Made by a program: the position numbers and the translations under genes. A stretch of DNA of 23,441 nucleotides from JBJXHC01 sp964538485 (GTDB lineage Bacteria > Bacteroidota > Ignavibacteria > UBA10030 > UBA6906). Below, one piece after another: positions 1 through 8,822 of the stretch. The stretch lies in NCBI GenBank assembly GCA_964538485.1, contig CAZIHJ010000047.1, forward strand, positions 1-23,441. The letters are read 5' to 3'. The notes beneath the pieces were generated by a model. The model made no database searches. It was given only the letters and a program-made list of their open reading frames with translations, and was not told the DNA's origin. Position 1 is the first letter of the stretch; every line of letters starts with the position of its first letter.

Positions 1-1511
1 GGAAGGACAGGCGTAACATTCACCGCATCATTTCCCTCCACATGGTTGAAGAATGATACGAACCGCCTGCGTGTCATGTCGATCATGACGCCGTCCAGTC
101 CGAATCTCTTCTACCTCGATTGGTTCGAGATTGAATATCAGCGTAACTTGAAAGCACAAAACAACCAGGTGGAATTCCTCTCACCGGGATCGTCGGGAGT
201 GAATCCTGCACTCTTCACAGTGAATGGATTCACTTCACCACAAATTGACGTTTTCGATCTGGTTGGAAAACGAATGATCACTGGTGGAACTGTGTCTGGA
301 GATTCCATAGCAGGTTTTAGCATCGCCTTCAAGGATACCTTTACCAGCCCGCGCACTTACCTGGCGACGGCATCATCCGGCCCGAAGGCGGTTCTGCCGT
401 TGAAGCAAAAGATATTCAATGATATCAGAGTGAATCCAACCGGGGCCGACTATATCATCGTTACGCACGAGAACTTTAAGACATCTGCCCAGCAACTTGC
501 GGCACATCGACAAACCACGAATAGTGTGCGTGCAAAGGTGATTGATGTGCAAGAAATCTACGATGAGTTCAACTATGGAGTGTTTGATGCAAGGGTAATC
601 AGGACATTCCTTCAATACGCGTATCAGAATTGGCCTTCACCGGCACCTTCAAATTTGTTGCTTTTCGGTGATGCGAGCTGGGATTCACACCGGTATCTTG
701 CCACGACGATAAAGAACAATTACGTCCCGGCATATGGCATACCTGCCGGCGACAACTGGTACGCGGCATTTGATTCAACCCCTGTCCCATCAATGATGAT
801 CGGCCGCATTCCAGTGGAAGATTCGATCCAGGCACAACGGATAGTCTCAAAGCTCATCGGGTATGACAACTACACGCTTGGGGAATGGAACAAGAATTTT
901 CTGATGATTACGGGCGGTTCGACACTCAGTGAGCAAACAACGTTCAATAACCGTTCCGAAGGTACTATCAACACATACATTCTCCCACCATCAATCGGAG
1001 GTACTCCATTTCGGGTGTACAAGTCGACTCTTTCGGTGATTGACGGTGAGAATAAACAACTCATGCAGAATTTGGTGCGTGACGGACTTCTGTTCATGAA
1101 TTTTCTCGGTCACTCTGGCGGACGAATCTGGGGAGTGGATATTGGAAATCCGAATGACTTTCAGAACACCAATGGGAGACTACCGTTCGTCTCATCCGTG
1201 AGTTGTAACGTTGGGGCATTTGCCGAACCATCGAACAACGTGTTGGCCGAAGATTTTATCATGGCTGATAACCGGGGAGCGGTTGCCGCCTGGGCGTCAT
1301 CATCTTTGGGATACCCGACGCCGGGGTCACTGTTGGTCAACCATTTTTTATATGGCGTCTCTGTCGATTCGATGCGGGCATTTGGAGCGCTTACAACGGC
1401 TGCCCGTCTCAAACTCTACCAGAACTCTCCAAACGATCCGGTTATCCGTGCGATGGTGAATTTGAATCCGCTTATTGGTGACCCGTTGTCCCGACTTGCA
1501 CTTCCACTTCA
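1..1511 (+). CDS. C25-family cysteine peptidase (PorU/gingipain-like), N-terminal part, 5' partial and cut by assembly gap
   Basis: The frame is open from base 1, so the gene starts upstream; the TTG at 46 is not a credible start. About 503 residues are visible. A PorU-like beta region (YLDWFEIEYQR) is followed by the caspase-like C25 domain, with LLLFGDASWD, the catalytic His in FLGHSGG (codon 1111-1113) and the catalytic Cys in SVSCNVGAF (codon 1204-1206). Both dyad residues are present, so the enzyme should be active. C25 proteins are either the T9SS sortase PorU, which removes sorting domains at the outer membrane, or secreted gingipain-like proteases. The many proteins with sorting domains nearby fit either role. 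The frame runs into the gap and resumes in another frame at 1614, which I read as one gene. The choice between sortase and secreted protease is unresolved because the N-terminus is missing. Confidence 0.85.
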
Positions 1512-1611
1512 NNNNNNNNNNNNNNNNNNNNNNNNNNNNNNNNNNNNNNNNNNNNNNNNNNNNNNNNNNNNNNNNNNNNNNNNNNNNNNNNNNNNNNNNN
1601 NNNNNNNNNNN
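1512..1611. other. Assembly gap (100 N) inside the C25 peptidase gene
   Basis: Exactly 100 N, a conventional placeholder for a gap of unknown length. The upstream frame leaves two bases before the gap and the downstream frame starts two bases after it. The true length should therefore be 2 modulo 3, which 100 is not. The apparent frame change across the gap is an artefact and not a frameshift mutation. Confidence 0.95.
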
Positions 1612-1613
1612 AC

Positions 1614-3887
1614 GCGCTTGATAAGATCGGTCGGCATGTTCTCACTGCTTCGCTGGATCCATTGAACTCAATTGCCGAAGAGGATGAACTTAACAACACT
1701 GCTTCGGTTGATCAATACATCTATGCGAATCAACTCGCGGTCGTGAAGCCCATGAATTATCAAGTGGTTCCTCCGGGTGTGCAAACCCTTATTGTGACAA
1801 GTCCGGTTGGGAGGGATTCAATTGGTTTCCAGTATTACTTTGAACTCGATACTGTGGATACATTTGATTCACCATACCGGATTGCCTCACCGGCCATTTC
1901 ACCGGGAGTTGTATCTGGCGAGTGGACAACACCAGTCTTGCCGGGCAATCAACTCTTCTTTTGGCGTGTGCGAACGCAAGAGGACACGTTGTTCGGCCGC
2001 TGGGTGGTGTCCACGTTCTCTACATCGCCTGATGTGCCACCTCTTCCTCGGGTGCGGTTACGTGAATCTTCACCAAGGAGTTTTGCCCGTGACCTCTTGT
2101 ATCAGTCGTTGCCCACCGATTCCGGGGTGACGATTGCTCCCCGTCAGCCAATTCAGCTGTACTCACGATCTTTGGGTTACCGGGCAAATCTCAACATCGA
2201 TTACTACAGTGTTGTCAAACTCAACGAGGTGACAGTCACCGGACATTGGTGGACTCTTGGCAACAGTTTTATGGTGTTACGGGTGAATGATTTTACAGGC
2301 GCGTATGAGTTTCGTGCGTTCAACGTCGCGATTCAAGCGGCGCAGCGCGACAGTATGCGGGCTTTTATCAACAACACACCAACAGGCAACTATCTTGCAA
2401 TGTCGGTGATATTCGATGGCAAGACCAACGTGAATGAAAGTCTGTATGTTGCAATCGAATCACTTGGCAGCACCCTGATTCGATCGGTTATCCCTGGCAA
2501 CTCATGGGCTTTTATCGGACGCAAAGGTTCTCCGGGCGTTGCGCTGGAAAGTCGAACCAATGACAGCGCGGTGGTGAGTCTGCAAGTACCGAACTACTTC
2601 AGCTTCGGGGAAGGAGCGGTAACGTCTGCGCCTCTTTCCGTTCCTCTGGGTTGGGATTCGCTGTCGTGGTCAGGCGGAATCAATTCCGGAATTACAGATG
2701 TGAGGCTCGCTTTGCTTGGGGTTAAGGTGGATGGGGGGATGGACACCCTCCGCGTATTCTCATCGGACAGTCTGAATGCAAACCTTGATTTCTTGAGCAC
2801 TCTTACCTCAGGGCCACGATATTCTTCGGTCCGTGTTTCGGGGCTACTCAACAGTGCCGACGCATTGTTCACCCCCACGTTCAAAGAGTGGATAATCGAT
2901 CTGAGGCCATCCGCTGACCTGGCGGTGAGCTCGCGAACTCTGGGTCAATTGAGCGCTGTCCAGCGGGGCACTGTTTTCAATCTACCTGTTGAAGTACACA
3001 ATATCGGGTTCCAGGGTGCTGACAGCGCACGTATCACGGTTTCCATGTACGACAAGTTCAATAAGGCAAGGCCGATAGCGTATGCCATGCTGGATACAAT
3101 CCCGGTTGGCGGTTTCAAGAGCACGGACATTCCAATTGAAACGATAAACTTTCCGCGCAGGGTGACACTGCAGGTGAGTGTTGCCCCGTCGAAAAAGGGG
3201 AAGGACCTTGTACCGGATAACAACACTGCATATTTTGCATTGGACGTGACAGGGGTTGTTCTTGCAGGTGTTCAGGTGTTTGCCAATGGTGTCCAGCTTA
3301 TGGATGGAGATTATGTTCCTGTGCATCCGGAGGTGAGAGTTCGAATACCGGGAGAGGAAAACCACAGTTCACCAGTACGGGGAATCCGTCTGTTCGTGAA
3401 CGGCGTTCGTTACGTTTATCCCCACAGAGAACTGCGTAGTGTTTCTGTTGATGATGCGACGTTCCGGCCGGAATTACGCGATGGGTCAAACGAGTTGCGT
3501 TTTTTGGTCCTCCGTTCCGACCTCAATGGAGGAATTGATTCAACAGAACATTCCCTCTCTGTGAACGTCATGAGAGAGTCGAAAATCCTTCAGGTTTTCA
3601 ATTATCCCAATCCATTCGCGCATGAGACATCTTTCACATTTACTCTCACCGGTGCAGTCCCGCCCGAGGAACTGACGATTCGCATTTTTACAGTGACCGG
3701 CAGGAAGATTCGAGAAATCTCTGTTGATCGCTCTCAATTGCAAGTTGGTTTCAATCGAGTCCATTGGGATGGGAGAGATGGCGACGGAGACGAAATTGCC
3801 AATGGCTATTATTTCTATCAGATAGCCAGCAGAGGCGTTGAGGGCAGAACGGAAACGACAATTGAAAAGCTTGTCAAGGTTCGCTAG
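1614..3887 (+). CDS. C25-family cysteine peptidase, C-terminal part with CARDB/FN3-like and FlgD-like/T9SS sorting domains
   Basis: This continues the peptidase gene after the gap: 757 codons, open from the first complete codon. The TTG at 1662 is only an in-frame leucine. It begins with DPLNSIAEEDELNNTAS, typical of the CARDB-like segment that follows C25 domains, then an FN3-like stretch (LPGNQLFFWRVRTQ), a long middle region, a second CARDB-like region (AVQRGTVFNLPVEVHNIG), and a final beta-sandwich starting at FNYPNPF (3597-3617) and ending GYYFYQI...LVKVR. That last domain resembles FlgD Ig-like/T9SS type A sorting domains, so the protein is probably exported to the outer surface. The TAG stop lies 10 bases from the stop of the convergent minus-strand gene, and no terminator hairpin is visible between them. 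Confidence 0.8.
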   Translation, partial: ALDKIGRHVLTASLDPLNSIAEEDELNNTASVDQYIYANQLAVVKPMNYQVVPPGVQTLIVTSPVGRDSIGFQYYFELDTVDTFDSPYRIASPAISPGVVSGEWTTPVLPGNQLFFWRVRTQEDTLFGRWVVSTFSTSPDVPPLPRVRLRESSPRSFARDLLYQSLPTDSGVTIAPRQPIQLYSRSLGYRANLNIDYYSVVKLNEVTVTGHWWTLGNSFMVLRVNDFTGAYEFRAFNVAIQAAQRDSMRAFINNTPTGNYLAMSVIFDGKTNVNESLYVAIESLGSTLIRSVIPGNSWAFIGRKGSPGVALESRTNDSAVVSLQVPNYFSFGEGAVTSAPLSVPLGWDSLSWSGGINSGITDVRLALLGVKVDGGMDTLRVFSSDSLNANLDFLSTLTSGPRYSSVRVSGLLNSADALFTPTFKEWIIDLRPSADLAVSSRTLGQLSAVQRGTVFNLPVEVHNIGFQGADSARITVSMYDKFNKARPIAYAMLDTIPVGGFKSTDIPIETINFPRRVTLQVSVAPSKKGKDLVPDNNTAYFALDVTGVVLAGVQVFANGVQLMDGDYVPVHPEVRVRIPGEENHSSPVRGIRLFVNGVRYVYPHRELRSVSVDDATFRPELRDGSNELRFLVLRSDLNGGIDSTEHSLSVNVMRESKILQVFNYPNPFAHETSFTFTLTGAVPPEELTIRIFTVTGRKIREISVDRSQLQVGFNRVHWDGRDGDGDEIANGYYFYQIASRGVEGRTETTIEKLVKVR

Positions 3888-3897
3888 AAGAGCACGA

Positions 3898-5637
3898 CTA
3901 CCGACGTAATCCTGGCTTCTTCGATGCTGAGGTTTGGCTATTGATGATGAGTGTCCCTGCCGATGATGTCTTTACCCAATAAGCATTTGCAGGCAAAAGA
4001 GAGTCTGCGGCAAAGTAACCGGTGTCATAAAGGAAGAAATCTGAACTGATTATTCCTGCCGGGATCGATATTATCGAGTCCACACTGATCGGCGATGACA
4101 ACGATCCGATCATATTCCATCCAGCGCTAACCGCAAGCGAATCCACAAGTCGTGGTGCTCCTGTTAACGCAACCTCCTGGTCTCCGCTGAATTTCAACCA
4201 GTAACCAGTTCCGTTCCGCAAGGTGTCCTTGAGTGTGTAGCCTGTCGATGGCTCGAAGGCATATGCAGGCGAGGTTGCCGTCGGGAAAAGAGATGTCGTG
4301 CGCTGGTCTGCTGCAGTCAGTGGAACAGAGAGCATATTCCATCCGTCAAAGAAACTGTATTGTTGCGTTACTTCATTGAACGTGGTGAAGCTGAAGAATC
4401 CCGAGAATGCGCTAGTGCCACTGAGATTCGAAGCACTGACACGCCAATAGTAAATGGTATTCGAAGCAAGGGTATCAACGAGCAAAACGGTATCTGTCAA
4501 CGCAGAGTTGTCGACAATAACGGAGGAGAAAAGTGAATCTGTGGAAAGCTGCAAGCGGTAACTCTGCGCACCGCTGGATGTATTCCAACGGAGGATGACG
4601 GATGTCGGTTGCTCCGATCCATGATCAGCCGGTGAAACAAGGCTGGGAGGATTGGGGGCGGATGAGGTAAATTGCAGAAGGGCGGTGACTGGAATATGGT
4701 CGGCTGCATAGTGAATTGCATTCGCCACATTGGAAGGCACCGCGGTGTTTGGCATTGCGTTAATCGAATCGTTATAGTGGTTTCCGTCATTGCCAACATT
4801 CACAATCGAACCTTGCAGGATGTGTGCCCCTCCCGGGGTGGCGATTCCTTCCGAATACAGAATCATGTCAAAGCGGTCGTCCATTCCTCCATTTGCCCCC
4901 CCACCAAAACTCCTCGTTCTTGGTGATTGTGTATGGTGAACAGCATAGGCTGAGTTGTTCCAAGTCCCACTCAGTGATTCGGCATCAAGGAAGTGCCCAT
5001 CGTCCCCGGGCGCGTTACGCAACAGTCTCACGTATGCTGATTCATTTGCTGCATAAATATTAAAATCTCCAAGGACGATAAAATTGGAACCTTTCAACAA
5101 TGTGTTTGTCACATTACGCAAACTGTCCACTTCCGCACTGCGTGCGGTCCGATCCGCGCCGGTATTGCCTGCTTTGAGATGGACACTGTATATGCGTAAA
5201 GTTTCAGCGGAGCCTGAATGGAAAAGAGTGAACTCATTAATGTCACGAAGCTGGGTTGCGACGGGAGTGTTGCTGATAAACGAGATTTTCGCCGGCTTAT
5301 AGTAGATGCCGTTGTCGGAATCGGGGCCGTCGACGAATGCACCTGTATTGTACTGTCCCGGGTATGATCTATCAATGACACGCGTAAAAAAAGAATCAAC
5401 AGCCGCCGCCTCTGCGATTTCCTGGACCACCAGAATGTCTGGTTGGGTATGCTCAATCACTGTCCGAAAGAAAACGTCACGCGTGCTGTCGCTCGTGTTG
5501 TAATTGAGCAAATTGTATGTCATGATCTTGAGTGTATCTTGAGATAACGCGTGGGACGAAAGCGCAACTGTCAAGAAGAGGATACAGGAGGCTTGTATGA
5601 GGCGGGCGAAGAAAGAGTTCGTAGTGTGACTGCGCAT
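3898..5637 (-). CDS. Secreted endonuclease/exonuclease/phosphatase (EEP) family protein with FN3 domain
   Basis: 579 residues from the ATG at 5637. An in-frame GTG at 5658 adds seven residues but lacks a ribosome binding site and spoils the signal peptide. Residues 1-33 form a signal peptide ending SSHALSQ. The EEP fold (about 35-322) keeps its metal and catalytic residues: N42 in MTYN, E73 in VVQEI, H153 in SVHLKAG, D191/N193 in GDFN, D257 in RFDMIL and H314 in ADHIPV. The family includes nucleases, phosphodiesterases and sphingomyelinases; substrate cannot be told here, but extracellular nucleic acid or phosphoester cleavage is likely. An FN3 domain (about 328-425) and two GWNM-containing repeats (about 440-570) follow. 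The protein ends SKKPGLRR without the T9SS sorting domain its neighbours carry, which is odd for this architecture and may reflect loss of the 3' end. Confidence 0.88.
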   Translation of the reverse strand: MRSHTTNSFFARLIQASCILFLTVALSSHALSQDTLKIMTYNLLNYNTSDSTRDVFFRTVIEHTQPDILVVQEIAEAAAVDSFFTRVIDRSYPGQYNTGAFVDGPDSDNGIYYKPAKISFISNTPVATQLRDINEFTLFHSGSAETLRIYSVHLKAGNTGADRTARSAEVDSLRNVTNTLLKGSNFIVLGDFNIYAANESAYVRLLRNAPGDDGHFLDAESLSGTWNNSAYAVHHTQSPRTRSFGGGANGGMDDRFDMILYSEGIATPGGAHILQGSIVNVGNDGNHYNDSINAMPNTAVPSNVANAIHYAADHIPVTALLQFTSSAPNPPSLVSPADHGSEQPTSVILRWNTSSGAQSYRLQLSTDSLFSSVIVDNSALTDTVLLVDTLASNTIYYWRVSASNLSGTSAFSGFFSFTTFNEVTQQYSFFDGWNMLSVPLTAADQRTTSLFPTATSPAYAFEPSTGYTLKDTLRNGTGYWLKFSGDQEVALTGAPRLVDSLAVSAGWNMIGSLSSPISVDSIISIPAGIISSDFFLYDTGYFAADSLLPANAYWVKTSSAGTLIINSQTSASKKPGLRR

Positions 5638-5746
5638 GTCACACACGAAGCCTTGCACACTAACGCAATGCGCATCTACGAGATGTAGAAGTATATGAAC
5701 TGTTGTACACTCATAGATTACGAAAAGTACATGAGAAATCCAAACG

Positions 5747-5977
5747 TCAATTCGGGTTGTATTTCATTCCCACCGAACGATTCGTAACCACCATGTTCTC
5801 AAGAAAAACGGTGCGTAACGTGCGATACTCTTTGTAGAGTGTGACGGAGTACTCGCGAAGAATGTCAAGCTCATCTGTCTCTGCGAGATTATTCACTGTG
5901 ACTCTTGTTGAGGCATCGAGTTTTTGGATTTCACGAAGCTTGGCGTTGACAATTGCATGAAAGAGGGGATCAAGCAT
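5747..5977 (-). CDS. Doubtful small protein, unknown function
   Basis: I do not recognise this gene. A 122-codon frame is open from 6115, but its first part runs through a perfect terminator-like hairpin, so translation from there is unlikely. Starting at the ATG at 5977 gives 76 residues (MLDPLFHAIVNAKLREIQK...), mostly helical-looking, charged and soluble, with no signal peptide or membrane segment. There is no clear Shine-Dalgarno sequence. It lies between the hairpin ending the LamG gene and the start of the EEP gene, all on the same strand. It may be a small real gene, a decayed remnant or a chance frame. Confidence 0.3.
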   Translation of the reverse strand: MLDPLFHAIVNAKLREIQKLDASTRVTVNNLAETDELDILREYSVTLYKEYRTLRTVFLENMVVTNRSVGMKYNPN

Positions 5978-6076
5978 GTACAGATTTTTGAAGTAGTCTC
6001 CCAATGTGTCCTCGGTATGGAGTTGTGGTGATCGGAATATGTGTGAACAAGAACGGGGGAGAGGTGATAATATTTT

Positions 6077-6102
6077 CCCGGCCTGAATGAACTCAGGCCG
6101 GG
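6077..6102 (-). terminator. Perfect 10-bp hairpin after the LamG gene
   Basis: CCCGGCCTGA (6077-6086) and TCAGGCCGGG (6093-6102) pair perfectly around a 6-base loop, 38 bases past the LamG stop. On the minus strand it is followed by AAAATATTATC and not a T-run, so it may slow polymerase or stabilise the 3' end instead of being a full intrinsic terminator. On the plus strand there is no gene upstream for it to terminate. Confidence 0.55.
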
Positions 6103-6140
6103 GTTGGAAGATCATTGTGCGGGGGAGTGGACTGTCGATG

Positions 6141-7919
6141 CTACTTCAAGAGGGTCATCTTTCGTATCGATGACTCATTGTTGCTAGTGAGCTTGTAGAA
6201 ATATACCCCATTGGTCAAGTTCGATGCGTCAAAATCCACTTGATAGCGACGACCGGTCTCGGCGTACCCCGAATAGATTGTAGCAACAGTTTGTCCTACC
6301 AGATTGAACACTGTCAATTCCGCAATCCCGGATTTCTCCACGGAGAACTGAATCTTAGTGGATGGGTTGAAGGGGTTTGGATAGTTCTGTTCGAGAGCAA
6401 AGGTGTTTGGTGTCTCTTCATTGATAACACCAGCGAGAAGCTCAACATTTACTTCTGCGGCGTCGGTAAAGTGCACTGTTCCGTCAAGATCAACCTGACG
6501 TAGGCGGTAGTAATATCTGCCGGGAGCGACATTTTCATCGGTCCATGCGTAATCATTCGGTTGAATTGTCGTGCCATTCCCTGCCACAAAGCTGTTGGGC
6601 AGTTCCACAAACTGTTCCTGGGCTTCTGCGCGGCGCTGGACATAGAAACCATAATTATTCAACTCGGTGACGGTTTGCCATGAAAGCAGAACATCATCTG
6701 TATTAACCACTGAGCCGCCGAAGTATGCCAGCTGAATCGGCAGTGGAGAGTCACCGACGGTACCGATTGCGTATTGGCCCGTTGTGGTTATTCCATCAAA
6801 TGTCACTGCATCTGCCGTGGCGTTAATCGCCGTAGCGATTTCAGTCCATGTTCCATCAGAATTGAAATCACGCCGAAAGAGCTTCAGGTTGGTCGGATTC
6901 AATTGATCGTCGAGACTGATGATGTTGGTTCCGAGATTAAACGTCATTGTAGAAGTAAACGTGCCATTGCCAAAACGGTTCATCACCCAGTACTTTGTAA
7001 AAACGCTGTTGACACCAGTCGGCTGTGTTCCTTCGGCCTTATTGTCAATCCGCGTCACAACGATCTGATCTGAACCATTTTTGGCTGTGAAGTTGATGTC
7101 AAGATCGGTTCCAGAAAAATCAAACTGACCGGTGGAGTTCACAAGTGCGGACCAGCTAGCCCCCGCGCCAAGAGGAGCTGTTGATGCTTGCCATGCTGTA
7201 CCGTTCCGGAGAATTCCGGTATGGAGGTTTCCGGAGATGTCTTCTGTTGACGGTCCGCTACCCTCGTTCACTCGCCAGTAGCTGACGAGATCGGAATCGG
7301 TGCCTGTACGGGTTTTGTGCATTTGTTCGCGGACTTGTTGAGCCGTTAATCCAACATTCAGGAGACGAACTTCCTCGATCAGCCCTTTGAATGGTCGGGA
7401 TGTTGAGCTCGGTCCGTTGTTGCCGATCATCGCCGCGAGGCCGGTATTGGTCGCAATGGTTCCGGTTTTTGCAGTTCGGCCAACTTCGACACCGTCCTTG
7501 TAAAGAATCATGTTGCTTCCATCATACACCGCCGCCACATGTGTCCACGTTCCAGGCACAAGGTTGCCCGAGCTCGCAATCAGCGTTTTTGTTCCACCGA
7601 CACTGGTCTTGAGGCGAAAGCGGAGCTTGATTCCGTTTTGATTGAATGTACTCAACATCCAATAGTGATCCTGTTCTGCCACTCCGGAAGTCTTTGTGAG
7701 GATTCTCCCCATATCGCTGACAAAATCTTCGGCCTTAATCCAGGCAGAAATGGTGAGTCCGTTATTTCCGGCCGCCGCGACAACGTCGGGCGTACCGGCA
7801 GTAACGTAGTCGTCTACTCCATCGAAACGGAGGGCATTACCTGCACCTTGGGCGAAGGATTGTGCGTCGAATGCCAATCCGAATACAAGGGTCAGGGCAA
7901 CCAAATAAAAGTGCTTCAT
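6141..7919 (-). CDS. Secreted LamG-domain protein with T9SS type A sorting domain
   Basis: 592 residues from the ATG at 7919, chosen because AGAAGGA lies about 8 bases upstream and the next residues form a clean signal peptide (MKHFYLVALTLVFGLAFDAQ, cleavage near SFAQ). The upstream in-frame ATG at 7964 adds a charged tail and is rejected. Residues about 25-235 form a concanavalin A-like LamG/pentraxin domain (ALRFDGVDDYV, ISAWIKAED, WTHVAAVYDG, YKDGVEVG, GLIEEVRLLN), which usually binds glycans. A beta-rich middle and an FN3-like module (LSWQTVTELNNYGF...YYYRLRQVDLDG) precede the sorting domain at about 508-592 (NYPNPFNPST...GVYFYKL...RKMTLLK). The protein should be secreted through T9SS and attached to the cell surface. 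Ligand and role are unknown; adhesion or polymer binding is an inference from LamG. Confidence 0.9.
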   Translation of the reverse strand: MKHFYLVALTLVFGLAFDAQSFAQGAGNALRFDGVDDYVTAGTPDVVAAAGNNGLTISAWIKAEDFVSDMGRILTKTSGVAEQDHYWMLSTFNQNGIKLRFRLKTSVGGTKTLIASSGNLVPGTWTHVAAVYDGSNMILYKDGVEVGRTAKTGTIATNTGLAAMIGNNGPSSTSRPFKGLIEEVRLLNVGLTAQQVREQMHKTRTGTDSDLVSYWRVNEGSGPSTEDISGNLHTGILRNGTAWQASTAPLGAGASWSALVNSTGQFDFSGTDLDINFTAKNGSDQIVVTRIDNKAEGTQPTGVNSVFTKYWVMNRFGNGTFTSTMTFNLGTNIISLDDQLNPTNLKLFRRDFNSDGTWTEIATAINATADAVTFDGITTTGQYAIGTVGDSPLPIQLAYFGGSVVNTDDVLLSWQTVTELNNYGFYVQRRAEAQEQFVELPNSFVAGNGTTIQPNDYAWTDENVAPGRYYYRLRQVDLDGTVHFTDAAEVNVELLAGVINEETPNTFALEQNYPNPFNPSTKIQFSVEKSGIAELTVFNLVGQTVATIYSGYAETGRRYQVDFDASNLTNGVYFYKLTSNNESSIRKMTLLK

Positions 7920-8320
7920 GATCGTGTTCCTTCTTTTGTTTAATACGTGATTTATCATTCTCACAAGCGCATCTCAAATCTTGAAGTACCGGTCTGTTGA
8001 CCTTGGTGATCCGGAAGAGAGTTCGTAGTTGGGGAGAATTTGTGATTCAATATAGACAGGGTGTTGGTACTACGTTGTAGTTTGGAACATCGTGGCTGTA
8101 CTCTGTTCGAAGGTGGTGATTTGCGCGTTCGTCACCTCTGTGTGATCGCCAGAATCGGACAAAATGGAGTCTATAGAGGGATTGTCGCTGGAAGAGGGCG
8201 ATTCGGGAGGGCCGCCACGTGGATAATGGTGATTGACAGCACAGGGATTCCACTATTGAGAAAAGTCCCCTGGCTCCCATGCCCAGAAGATTTTTCGGAG
8301 AGAACTCTCAGTTTCTTCTC
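7920..8320. other. Intergenic region, no gene supported
   Basis: About 400 bases between the start of the LamG gene and the stop of the helix-turn-helix gene. It should hold the minus-strand promoter of the LamG gene and its ribosome binding site (AAGGA within 7925-7935). Two short opposing open frames (8047-8280 minus, 8061-8324 plus) cross it, but neither looks like protein. I searched the minus-strand frames after the helix-turn-helix stop for a transposase catalytic domain and found none. Confidence 0.6.
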
Positions 8321-8788
8321 TTAACCCCTTGCAGGAAAGTAGTGCGTGACTGCTCCTCCCGGTGTGCGAGTTGAGTCAGAATTTGCACCATTTTCAATCT
8401 CGATACGTTTCAGAATCTTCCAGATTGTTCTCTCTGAAAGGGAAATGTTGTATCTCTCCATCAGGCACATCTTGAGGCGGCGTTGGCCGTATCCGGTTTC
8501 ATCCCGAAGCTTCTTAAGCAACTGAATGTGTGCTTCGGACGTTGCCCGGGGAAAATGATGTGGTCTGCGTGACTGGTCCGTCAGACTTCCTGAATCACTG
8601 TTGGATTCGTTGAATCGCTTCAGCCATTTATAGAATGTTTTTCTGCTGATCCCGAACTTCTTACACACGGTCTGGACACTCCCTGTTTCCTTGTAGCAGA
8701 TCATCCAGGCAAGTCGTGGGTGAAGCGACGACCCGTGACTTCCTTCACTGGCAATTGGTGATGAGTACTGGTGTTCGATTTCAAACAT
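8321..8788 (-). CDS. Helix-turn-helix protein, IS481/IS3-like transposase N-terminal half without catalytic domain
   Basis: 155 residues from the ATG at 8788, which has GAGG six bases upstream; an ATG at 8800 in the same frame has no such site. Residues about 17-60 form a helix-turn-helix (TGSVQTVCKKFGISRKTFYKWLKRFNE), followed by the linker LTDQSRRPHHFPRATS and a second DNA-binding-like segment (YGQRRLKMCLMERYNISLSERTIWKILKRIE). This layout is that of the N-terminal DNA-binding half of IS481-type transposases. The DDE integrase domain that should follow is absent: the frame stops at YFPARG and nothing resembling it lies downstream. It could be a truncated transposase remnant or a reused DNA-binding protein. 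It lies 34 bases after the stop of the TIGR03790 gene on the same strand. Confidence 0.7.
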   Translation of the reverse strand: MFEIEHQYSSPIASEGSHGSSLHPRLAWMICYKETGSVQTVCKKFGISRKTFYKWLKRFNESNSDSGSLTDQSRRPHHFPRATSEAHIQLLKKLRDETGYGQRRLKMCLMERYNISLSERTIWKILKRIEIENGANSDSTRTPGGAVTHYFPARG

Positions 8789-8822
8789 ATGGAACCTCAT
8801 AATGTGAGATATTCAGTATCAA

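Noticed and set aside
1512..1611. Frameshift in the C25 peptidase gene
   Set aside because: The change of frame occurs at a 100-N placeholder of unknown true length; both flanks encode one continuous family architecture. The same applies to trpB at 17694-17793.
46..1665. A 539-codon frame reading from a TTG, across the N block, to a stop at 1663-1665
   Set aside because: The frame is open to base 1, the start is arbitrary, and the part after the N block is out of frame with the real continuation at 1614.
8047..8324. Two opposing frames, 77 codons on minus (8047-8280) and 87 codons on plus (8061-8324)
   Set aside because: They overlap each other, show no recognisable domain and have implausible composition.
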